Of a DNA stretch of 64,000 bases, positions 39,943 through 55,878 are shown in pieces. The stretch comes from Halichondria panicea (lineage: Eukaryota; Porifera; Demospongiae; Suberitida; Halichondriidae). Under the pieces are notes generated by a model that did no database searches, had not been told where the DNA came from, and worked only from the letters and a program-made list of their open reading frames with translations. Location of the stretch: the NCBI RefSeq assembly GCF_963675165.1, contig NC_087393.1:4790702-4854701 (forward strand), in the 5' to 3' direction. Each line of letters opens with the position of its first letter. Position 1 is the stretch's first letter. The position numbers were made by a program, and so were the translations under genes.

Positions 39943-40504
39943 ATGGCCGCGGACGAAGACCTAGGCCTAGACAAGCTCTTTTCTGAAGAAGTACTCGGCA
40001 TAATAATGACCGAGCCCATACACCCCGCCCTCTACGACATAAATGTGGAGGCGGAGCTGGCTACTCAGAACAAAGAAAGGAGGAGGAGCTGGACGAGCCA
40101 ACAGAACCTGCACAATCTTCTCTACCTAACTCAAAGCGAATGAAGCAAAGTGTCTGCAGGCCTCTTATCACGGCAGGTGCAGTGTACAGTTTGGATAGTG
40201 ATATCTGCATAAGGTGAATAGGAAATCCCGGGATTGACCTGTTCAAGGATGCTTGTTTTGCTGACTTTCGAGTGTGCCTAGACTCCGAAATGAAGCGCTT
40301 GCAGAGAGCTGGACTAGGGTCACAAAAGAAGGCTGAACCTCTAATACATACTCCGTGCAACTGCTGCTACTAGACTCTACAACGCTGGAGTGGACGAACA
40401 AATGATAACGGAAAAACAACTGGACACCGAAGCTTGGAAGGAGTTCGCAGCTACAAGAGAACTTCTGAGTGTCAAAAGAAGTCAGTTTCAGACATCCTCA
40501 ACAT
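39943..40504 (+). mobile_element. Crypton/DUF3504-like tyrosine recombinase remnant
   Basis: ATG 39943 opens a 66-codon frame (MAADEDLGLDKLFSEEVLGI...). After its stop, broken frames give CFADFRVCLDSEMKRLQRAG then LGSQKKAEPL (about 40245-40341), and ATRLYNAGVDEQMITE then a stop after SVKRSQFQTSST (about 40359-40506). EMKRLQRxGLGS and ATRLYNAGVDEQ are motifs I associate with the DUF3504/KIAA1958-like tyrosine recombinase domain of Crypton elements. The catalytic middle, including the RTGHRS block that should follow DEQ, is absent, so this is an internally deleted, dead copy. Confidence 0.55.
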
Positions 40505-40919
40505 AAAGCCAATTAACATATATACTGGCACACACTGATCACTCACAGATGGCAGTGCAACAAAACTCACAAACCAACTGCTGTCAATTTATGCCTCCAA
40601 ACTTTAACTTTAGTGCCTGCAACGTTATACCATCAATCTCTCTATATGCCTACATCCAACAACCAACGTATTAACAGCGACTGAACATTATAATTTTTTG
40701 TCATTACCAAAACAAAACAGTTACTTCTCTTTTTATAATACAATAATTATACAAAAAACATGTTTGAAAAACACAAAAATTAATAATGAATGGTTGTTGT
40801 GAACATGAAAATTACAGGTTTATATGAGAATTTACAGGTTAATATGGGAAATATAAACCCTGTACTGACCAATCAGATTGCTGGATTCTGGGCTACTAGT
40901 AACTAAGGTATACTATACA
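40505..40919. other. Non-coding sequence between Crypton remnant and ankyrin gene 3
   Basis: AT-rich with no open frame. Contains a direct repeat ACAGGTT(A/T)ATATG near 40815-40850. Confidence 0.4.
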
Positions 40920-43900
40920 TTACTTCACCTGCTGTTTGTGCTTGGGCTCTGCCACGGGAATAGAAGCAGGGAAGCTAGGAGAGCCGCCTCTGGAATATGA
41001 CTGTGTAGAGGCCGAGGAGGTATCACTTACCTATAACCAAAGGAATGACCTCTTTTAATGACGTTTTCAGATCAGACCAGCATGCATAGCTGTTTTATAT
41101 GCATGTCGAACTATAATTTCTGCTCGATAATTAACTGATAAGAATGATAGTGGTATTTTAGCTCAGCATTATAATATACGTATACACTTATCATGCAACC
41201 TATAATATAGTAATTATAATTGTTACGTGTGCATGCATGGAAATATTATACCTCTGATAGTACTCGACTGGAAGTCTTCTTGCCGACGTTGTCGATGTGG
41301 TGGACTGTCTGAGACGGTGTAGTCCCTTGCTTGCCTGGAACATCGTCGTGTTGACACTCGGATGGTGATCGACTGGAAGCCTTTTTGCCAACATTGTCAA
41401 TGTGGTGGACTCTCTGATACGGTTTAATCCCTTGCTTGTCTGGAACATCTTCATGTTCATACTCTACTAGCAAAGATACTGCATTTGTGTTGTTGCTGCG
41501 TTGGGCTTTATGAAGCATTGTCCTTCTGTTCGAGTCAGTGTATATTTTATTGATGTCAACTTTTTTTTGTTTCAGTAAATCTAACACTGCTCTAAACGTA
41601 TCCAACTCGTCAGAATCATATGGAATACAGTTCATGAGATAGTGAAAAGGTGTGCAATCTTCTTTATCCAGAACTTGCATAGCAGGAAGGATATCGTGTT
41701 GAACTTGATTACCGGTACATGCGTCAATAATAATTTTAAGAAACCATGGCCACATACCCTCTTTGCAAGCAATGTGGAGAAGGGTGTTACTTTGATCAAG
41801 CTTGAAAAAATTACTATGTCTTCGGAGGTTAATTCCTGTTAGACTGGATAGGACATTATGCTCAACACACAGATCAAACAGTAGTTTAACTGCTGTACGA
41901 TGATGCGTTTCGAAAGCTAATTCGATGGGAGTTTTTCCATTAATGTTTTTTGCACGCAGAATTTTCTTAATTTGCTGACGATCTCCTTGGACGAAAAGAC
42001 CTATTTTTTTTTGATCGACCCTAGTCCCACTCTGAATAGCACTATGAACTGGCAAATCTTTATCTTTATCCGTTTTAACAAGCTGTTTAAGAGGCATTTT
42101 CAAACTAATTTTCTCCATGATTTCAAAAGTGAAAGATGTACTGCTCCTAGCTAGGCCATGAGTTGCAGTTCCTCCGAACTTCTTATCACGTTTGTCAATT
42201 GCGTCTAGATACCCCTTATTGAGGGGTTCATCAGCCACCAGATCATCATAGTATTCTTTTAGCCACGGCTCCCACTGTAAACCCTGCATGCACATGCATA
42301 CAACATAATAATTATACTAGAGTGTAGTGGTATATACCCTCGACCATGCAGGGGCGTACGCAGGAATTCCAGGAAGGGGGAGCTTAGTTAGAGGGTGTAT
42401 AGTGTGTTTTCCACCAGAACCACCTACGGCGCATCTAGCGTCGAAATTTGTTGAGGTTTAACCAGAAGCCACACCTCCTAATCAATTAGTCATTGTCCAG
42501 GAAGTCAGGCTCACCTCTCCTTGTGAAATAGTGGTCCAGTGACAGTGCAGTACGCATGTGTAAGATCTCTTAGTTTAGCCACACCCTTTATTTGTGTAGC
42601 ACTGTTGTTAGCTAGCTAAAGAAGCTTACATAATACAGTGCTGCATTGAAGTATCAAGTTACTATAGCTAAGCTCTTGGGCATGCTGATGGTGCCAATCA
42701 TCTTTACCAGTACTGTATTGCATGCTCAAAAGTTGCACAGAGACGGTGGGACTCCTGTTAGTAATTTTGCAGAGGAAGGGGGCTCTAGCCCCCAAAGCCC
42801 TGCCCCTCCCTACGCCCCTGTCGACACTGTTGGCATCACACAACCATGACGTGCTGTTGTACAAATTATGCAAAAAAACATGCAGTATATATTATATGCA
42901 AGGGCGTTTCTAGAAAGTGCACGAAGCAGAGGGGTGTTGAAGTTTAAAAACAGTCCCTTGCGCAAGGTATGACCCCACATTAATTAGGTTGCGCCTTTTA
43001 GAATTGTGACATAACAAGAGCCAGCGTTGCAAGTGTATACTTTGCGTATATATATATATATAATTATAGAGCTGCATGTGCAGTAGCTACCCTATGCATG
43101 CAGTACTGATAGCTTCACAGTTGTCTGCTATAGGCCCAGTGGTGCTCAAGCCCACCGGCATATAGACACGCCATGCACTCGTATGAACATTGAAGCATGG
43201 TAGCAACTATATAACACAGGCTAGCCTCAATTCCAGACCGCGAAGAGAAAGGTGATAAGTACGGTTGCACGTTGGATGAGCCGCTCAAATACCAAAAGGA
43301 AACAAGAACAAAGGAAAGCCCAGATACAAAACGTCATTAAGATCTCCATTGAAAAACAGGACCACTTATAAAAGTTAACTCTCCATAATTAGTCTTGTGT
43401 ATACCATATATGCTCGATCAGAGGCCGCACTCAAATAGTAGCCTCCCTTGCTAGCAAAATGAAACATTAGTAGCCGCTCTCAAATAAAATAGCCTCAGTG
43501 AACTTTGACTCTAGCATTTCTGCACGTGGCAGCCAAAAAAATCATTACTAGCAACTAGCTATAGTTACATGTACGTAGCTACAAGTAGCAGCTTGTTAGT
43601 GCTTTACAAAGACTTTCTCCTAGCAGAGTTCAAGTTTATGCAGGTGAAAACAACTTTTGATTACAAACTAAATTATCTGGAGCTAATAAACACCGCTCTT
43701 GAACAGTGGCCTCTCTTGAATTGTAGCCTCCTCTTCCAGCAAAATGGTAGCCGCGGCTCCTGATCAAGCATATCTCTCGTGTACTTTCAGTTGATTATCT
43801 ATGTTAGATAACATAATTATGGTCATAGATAACATAGAACATAGATCTAATTGGTGTTACATTTATAATGCAGTGGAAAAAGTTTACAAACAAGTGCAGT

Positions 43901-44568
43901 AATTTTCGAGCACCACCCAGTATATAACCGGATAATCTCATTGAAAGATGACTCGTAAGCTGGCTAGAAAGTGAGCAAGTAACTGGATCTCAATATCATA
44001 CTTTTATAGTTCATTTTACAACATGTGTTGACCAAGAACTGAACAGAATGGGTCCAAGTCCACCTCATATGTCTCACATTCTCTCACAAGGTAACAGCAT
44101 GCCCAGAGAGTCCTTACAGATGGATATCACCAGCTATATAGCTACCATGCACTGTGCAAGCTAGCTAGCTCATAGATAAACAAAATTAGCTGAATTAATT
44201 TCACTAATATCCTTCGCATTGAAAAAGCGCTTCAATTCGAGTACAAAAAACCTGTAGTTGAGCATGCGCTTAAAATAAGATACGCTTATAGTCGAGTAAG
44301 CGCTAATCCAGTATAATAGTTATGCTGGAACATACCAGCCAGCACAGCCACGGTTTTTAGACCTCCCTCCCTCAAAACATTATAATGTCAATAAGATATT
44401 CGTAAAAATAGTGTGAAAGCATATACTGATCCCCTAATAAAAATGTACTGCACTGTATATACAAACCTCTTCACTCTGAGTCTCATTTGGGATGGTAGAG
44501 CTAGCTATAGCCTGTGATGTTTGGTTCTGGTCCTGATCATCAAGCACCGGAGATGGTGGTGTGGCCAT
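40920..44568 (-). CDS. Ankyrin-repeat protein 3 of a local family, diverged member
   Basis: Exon 1 (ATG 44566-44568) gives MATPPSPVLDDQDQNQTSQA...QSEE. After a 2.2-kb intron full of transposons, the main exon (about 42283-41254) gives GLQWEPWLKEYYDDLVADEP, ankyrin units (GKTPIELAFETHHRTAVKLL, SNTLLHIACKEGMWPWFLKI, CTPFHYLMNC, RTMLHKAQRSNNTNAVSLLV) and two copies of a C-terminal module (DVPDKQGIKPYQRVHHIDN... and DVPGKQGTTPSQTVHHIDN...). The last exon (about 41031-40920) ends VAEPKHKQQVK. The small second exon of paralogues 1 and 2 is not found; phase 0 borders let exon 1 join the main exon directly. It also has a short insertion (RRHSNFFK region). The frame is intact. Function unknown. Confidence 0.75.
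42349..42820. mobile_element. hAT-like MITE in the ankyrin gene 3 intron
   Basis: 472 bp with ends CAGGGGCGTACGCAGG and CCCTCCCTACGCCCCTG, typical hAT-style termini. Flanks TCGACCAT and TCGACACT may be a decayed 8-bp target duplication. The same intron stretch in paralogues 1 and 2 lacks it. Confidence 0.7.
43411..43770. mobile_element. Inverted-repeat element in the ankyrin gene 3 intron
   Basis: About 350 bp between GCTCGATCAGAGGCCGC and GCGGCTCCTGATCAAGC, with repeated GTAGCC(T/G)C and GCAAAATG blocks inside. No coding capacity. Confidence 0.5.
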
Positions 44569-45060
44569 TCTAGATAAATTCACAAAAAGAGTGGATCTTT
44601 TGGTTTCATTATTACGTAAACTGTTCTGGGCTTTTGATTGGCTTCTCTTTTGACAATCATTCATGCGCAATGAACCACACCCATGAAAATTAAACATGAC
44701 TTGTGTTGGGTAAGAATCATTAGTGGAACAACTGTTTAGTCATTTTTTGTGGCTGATGCTTCTTTCAGATGGTATTTTAGCCTCGACCCCCAGGCCGATC
44801 CGTCTCCAATTAACGTATTTTTCAACTTCGTTCTATTAAAAAAAAATCGGCCTGGGACCAAGGCTAATGGTATTTGTGATCACGGATTCACATTCCCCCC
44901 CTCCCCCCCCAAAATTAATACATTATTAGAGGTCAATTGAAAACTCAAAAAGAGAAGAACTGTACAAACAGTATATTTTATATGCGTACATTGTCTAGGT
45001 GCTACAAAATGAAATTATAAATAGGATGAAAAATTGCAAGAGGGGAAAATTGAATACGTG

Positions 45061-50901
<5,841 letters not shown>

Positions 50902-51168
50902 ATCCAATTCCAAGTTGAATAGACAGCTTAACCAGCTATAGATGACACTACTATAGCTACTATAAGCCTTGGAAATAGGCTCAGATTTTGCGAAGAAAAC
51001 TCTAGGCAAGATTAATAGTATCCGGTCTATACCCGGAAGTTAAAGCTATGAATATCCGAGAAAGGAAACGTAAACGAAAATTATTAGTATCCGGAAACTT
51101 GACCTTTGAGTATGCGGAGAAAGAGAGGTGAAAGAAAGTGAACGGGTCCTCAAAGAAAGATTAGGAAG
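50902..51168. promoter_or_regulatory. Shared head-to-head promoter of PDPK1 and ATP5PD
   Basis: 267 bp between divergent ATGs. An ETS-type site CCGGAAGT lies at 51033-51040 and a related TATCCGGAAACTTGACC near 51088-51105. TATCCGG occurs three times. The promoter role is inferred from geometry. Confidence 0.55.
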
Positions 51169-51907
51169 ATGAGTGGTCGAAAGGTTGGCCAGAAGGCGTT
51201 TGACTGGGTAAAGATATCCTCCAGGATACCTCGGGAGGCCAGGCCAATGTTCAATACCTTCAGGTCAAGACACGAAACAAACAAGGCAAAGTAAGTTGTG
51301 TGTGCACTAATTAGAGCTCACAACATTAATATGTTTTGTCCAACACACAGCCTGTTAGCCTACACTGAGAAGCCAGAGGCCATTAACTGGGACTTGTATA
51401 GAAAGACCGTCAATGTGCCTGGACTAGTGGACAAGTTTGAGAAGTCTTTTTCGTCGGTCTCTGTCCCGTACCCAAAGGACACTGGCACGGCTGAGATCGA
51501 GAGCAAGAAGAAAACAATTGTAAGTGGCACAAAGTTTGCCCTCCTACATTTGTTTGTTTGACGGTGCTGTGCATTTGTTCTTACGTGCAGGAAGTACAAG
51601 TAGCTGAAGCTGTAGCAGAGTCAAAAAAGAAAATAGCCCAACTAGAAACAGAGGTATAAAATGAATGTTTGCAAACAACAATTTATGCTCATATAAATTA
51701 TTTTTTCTTTTGTAGTTGATCACAATAAATGCGGAGAAGTCGTATGAAGACATGACGGTAAGAAATAAGGGAGTCTGTGTGTGTACAGTGTCATTATGCT
51801 CTTCTTTGCTGCCTCAGGTGGACGATTACCTCGCCGATAAGCCTGCTCTACGTAAAAAGATTGATGACGACACAAGAAACCACGTCTGGTACCTTGGAAG
51901 AGACTAG
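51169..51907 (+). CDS. ATP5PD: ATP synthase peripheral stalk subunit d, five exons
   Basis: Peripheral-stalk subunit of mitochondrial F1Fo ATP synthase. Exons 51169-51290, 51351-51519, 51591-51653, 51716-51757 and 51818-51907 add up to 486 nt (161 residues), matching the usual length of about 160. The start reads MSGRKVGQKAFDWVKISSRI. Exon 2 gives KPEAINWDLYRKTVNVPGLV and KFEKSFSSVSVPYP. The last exon reads YLADKPALRKKIDDD and ends HVWYLGRD. The INWxxYKxxVxxxGLVDxFxKxFxxxxVPYP pattern is diagnostic. All introns are 60-72 bp with GT-AG ends. Confidence 0.95.
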
Positions 51908-52325
51908 ACACACGACGTGTTTCAGACAGTTCATAGAGTTAGAGCCTAATTATCAGTGCCTGTACTGTTAGCTAGAGATCTCTTTGTTAATATTGTTGCA
52001 CTGCATGTTTGTTCAGTGAATATACATACCTTTATTTATGGCCATTTTTTGATTGGGAGGGAGTACCATTGAATTAAAGAAGCCAAAAACATTCTGATTC
52101 ATGCATGCCAGCCCCACCCCCTTTTTCACACCTGACTCTAGCTAGAGTTTTTCACTGTATAATTATCATGTCAACGATATCGATTAAATAGGAGCGTGTA
52201 CAATGTAAATTAAGCAATCGTAATAATTATATGTAAACGGAAATCAGCATTACAGCCACAGTTCATACACGAGTATTATAATTATATAATCCAGCTGGTA
52301 GAGTTGGTACGGTCACTGCTAGTCT
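51908..52325. other. Gap between converging ATP5PD and the LUC7-like gene
   Basis: About 420 bp of 3' untranslated and AT-rich sequence. No further gene is seen. Confidence 0.5.
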
Positions 52326-55300
52326 TCACCTGCTGCTGGACCGGGACCGATCTCTGTGCCCATTGCGATCCCTGCATGCACAGAAAAAGCAGTAAAACAA
52401 GAACTTGAGAAACTCATTTCGTATAGATTCATACATTTGTACAGTTGCAGTATCATAGTACATATTCCATTCATGACTACTGTGCGGTAATGCACACAAC
52501 AATCAAAATACACATAACGAATATAAGTACATTATTATACTGCTACTGCTTCTCAATACGTTGTCTGATTAGAATAGATTAGAATGGCAAAGAGAGTGAG
52601 TGAGTCATCATGATGACCTGAAACATCAGACACACACAAAAACGAAGGATCTGGTAAAACCACCATTGGACACAACAAAAGACGTCAGGTATGTGTACCT
52701 GCTCCTGCTGCGATGTCTCCGCCTCTCCCCAGACCTATCCCTCCGCCTCTCCCCAGACCTATCTCTCCGCCTCTCTCCAGACCTATCCCTCTTCCTCTCA
52801 CGACTCTTACTCCTCTCTCGGCTCCTACTCCGCCTACTCCTGCGTCGCTCACGGCTACGGCTACGACGAGTCCTCTCTCGGCTGCGACTGCGTCTGCCTC
52901 GTTCACGACTACGGCTTTTTCGTCTCTCCCTACGATCAGAACTCCTGTGGAACAAAACATACGAGTGTTAGTATGGAATATTACACTATATGTATTGTTA
53001 GGAATGGCATCACTTTTGTAGCTTTTTAGCATCTGACTGTTATATATTTCTGCAGGGAAGGATCAAATCTGAAAACTGACAGCTCAAATAATTTGTGGAG
53101 TATGTATACGTAGGCATACAGTTGACAACAAAGGCAGGCTGGAAAGCACGCTTGATTGAACAGCTACCAGGGAATTGTATGGAAATATGTACATTGCTTT
53201 ACGATAAAAAAATAAAATGCAGAAAAACAGTACACATCACGAGTGTCTATATTGACTTGACACTACATCACACAGTAGAAATGGGGACTTAAATTAAGAA
53301 TGGACAAAACTTTAATTAGCTTCAATTAGGCTAACATAATTATGACCGTTAATTTGTACCTTGACCTGCGTCTCTTCTCCCTCTCCTTCTCCCTCTCCTC
53401 CCTCTCACGCTGGTGCTCCTCCCTCTCCTTCTTACGACGCTCCTCCTTCTCAGCAATGGTCTCCTAGAGATTGAGTATTAACACACGTACATCAACAATG
53501 TGATGTTTAAAAGGTGAACATGTAATTAGTGTATTTTTTAAGTCTAGCATACGATAATTTAGCTTCTAAAGTGACACATAAATGTAACCCCCTAACTCTA
53601 AGCTAAAGGGTTGGGCCATGTACATATGCAACAGTATACACAGAATTACCTCTAGGTGAGCAATCTTCTCCCTGATGGTCACAAACCCAATGTGCAGTTT
53701 GCCTCCGAAGTGGTCGGCCAGCCTCCGGTCGTTGTCGTACATGCTCAGAAAGGCACCACACACCTCACATGCTCGCAGCTTCTGCTGTTGCTGGGCGTGG
53801 CGTGGTATGGCATTGTGGTACTCGTCCTCCATATTCTTCTTCCTCATCTTTATCTCCTCCACCTCGGACATCATGGCCAAGGATTCGTCCACTTTGCCTT
53901 CTGCTCCCAATCCTTCGGCTTTGGCTACTTTTTCTCCAATTTGCACAGACAACTCATGGATCTGGTCCACCTGCAGTGAAGTACCTCGTACAATAGCTCT
54001 GTACTATCAACTTCATTCAAGCTACTTCAACATCATTTTAGCACTTGGAAAATCTATTGAATTCTACGGGTAGTACATAATACTAGCAGTAAAAGTGTAC
54101 ACTATAGTCTGGGTAGACCACACACACACAACAGCTACCTCACAGGTTACAAATACAGTGTACATGCACATACTGTACTTTGAACTGACAACACTAAAGT
54201 GATCGGTAACATGTTATATCTAACTGCACCAGCCCACACACCCACTCACACCCCCACACACCCACACACACACACCTTCTCCTCCAGACCAGGTGCCTCC
54301 TGAGTGAGTGTGAGCCTCTTCTTGGCCGACTCTATCTTCCTCTCGTTGTCAGAAATGAAGGACCTGTGGGGCAGGTAAGTCATCCACACCACTGTAACAA
54401 TGTTTTGCGAGCATCAAATGTTGTGAGCACTACTAATTGCTTTGCAAAAATATGATGGTAAAACTTGAATGACTATCACAATCCTTGCCAGATTGCATGC
54501 AAAGTGTCAACATTTCTGCTAATTTGGCTCAATCGCGAAAGGTTTTCACCCACAAAACATCGTAATACAGGAAACATTAGCACACTTACAGGCTATACAT
54601 GTTTCTATAAAGTAGAGCCTCTAGTAGGTAAGTCACAATCTAGCATGCCCTCACCTGAGGTAGTTGAGCACCTCTTCCTCGACGTAATAGTCTCTGTTCT
54701 TGGAGGCTTTCTCGTACTCTTCTTTCAGCCCTACTGAGTGGATCTTGGGGCAGTCACCCATCTCAACTCTCTGCGGGGGGTCGGGGGGGTCGTATTAATA
54801 GAACAGGTGAAGAACAATAAAAGGCTAGATACATAATCTACAGTAGTGCTTAATATTACATGTCTCACCGTGTTGGTGAAGAGAGAGTTCATACATATGC
54901 CCAGGAAGAAAGGATGGCAGACATCTTTGTCCATAAAGTGCCTGAGCTTGTCATCATCATCCCCTGCACAAAACAAAGAGCTCTAGAAACACACACAGCA
55001 ACTACCTATAGATAACACACACACACAAACACGCAATATTAGTTTTCTATAAGTATAATTATGTACTTTATATTAATAAGGTGCATGTGTGTATATACAT
55101 GTAGGTAGGTTGTCATACATGACCATGTGTGAATGGTTTCTCTTCCATTTGGAGAGGATGCCTCTTTTTGCCGCAAACACAGCTAGCCAGTATGCAATTC
55201 AAAACTTACCTCTCGCATACGTTACTGACAGTAAACCACACCCCCAAAATACTTTCTATCCGCGATGATATCAGTAATCAAGTAATTAAAGTAAGTATCT

Positions 55301-55745
55301 TATTATATAATTGCAACAAAACTCACTCAGCAAGCTTTTTTCCCCCGAAAATTAAGGTACTCGCGTTTCAATAAGACGTAAATAGATGGCTGATGACTAC
55401 TACGACATAAATGTCTAGAGCTACTTGTACTTTTAATTTATTATGACGTTTGTGGAAAAACGTTTAATCTGCTACAAAGTAAGTACGTACGTAACCACGG
55501 ACGTTTAACTCACAGCACAACAACTCACGGTTTATCAATCAATCAGACGTACATGGTGTAACATAGTTCTACAAGAGTAGAGACATTACATGCTCATCAT
55601 TCTATATTAATACACGTACTCAAAAATAAGCTTTCTTTAATACAATAATGCCAGCTTTGTGTGAGAATCACAATGGCCACTCACCGTCTCTGTTTTGGCC
55701 CATGAGCTGGTCCAGCATTTTAGCCATCTGTAAGTGGGCAGACAT
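52326..55745 (-). CDS. LUC7-like U1 snRNP splicing factor, about eight exons
   Basis: Metazoan relative of yeast Luc7p, which helps U1 snRNP select 5' splice sites. ATG 55743-55745 gives MSAHLQMAKMLDQLMGQNRD. Next come DVCHPFFLGICMNSLFTNT (first CCCH zinc finger, about 54870-54963), VEMGDCPKIHS (about 54660-54773), the coiled-coil exon about 54280-54362, and VDQIHELSVQIGEKVAKAEG to KLRACEVCGAFLSMYDNDRR then LADHFGGKLHIGF (second, C2H2-type finger, about 53651-53970). A basic helix (about 53360-53463) and an Arg-Ser/Arg-Glu tail (about 52700-52944) with GERRRDRS repeated three times follow. The final exon is read as DRNGHRDRSRSSSR to TGA 52326-52328, the phase that continues the RS tail. The second finger is closer to LUC7L/LUC7L2 than to LUC7L3, so the paralogue is left open. 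Confidence 0.93.
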
Positions 55746-55878
55746 CTTCGGCCGTGCTTCTCGACAGCTACAGTACAGCTAGCTGGTTTCAATAACCATG
55801 TGGCGTCGTTTAGAAATACCTCCACCCACTTCTTTGCTCAATCAATGGCCGGCGGACATATAAACAAATATATGTGCA
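55746..55878. promoter_or_regulatory. Shared head-to-head promoter of the LUC7-like gene and TMF1
   Basis: 133 bp between divergent ATGs. A GGCCGGCGG block lies near 55849. No TATA box. Inferred from geometry. Confidence 0.5.

Noticed and set aside
52600-53032. Long plus- and minus-strand frames rich in Leu-Ser-Pro or Gly-Arg
   Set aside because: They are other frames of the Arg-Ser tail exon of the LUC7-like gene.
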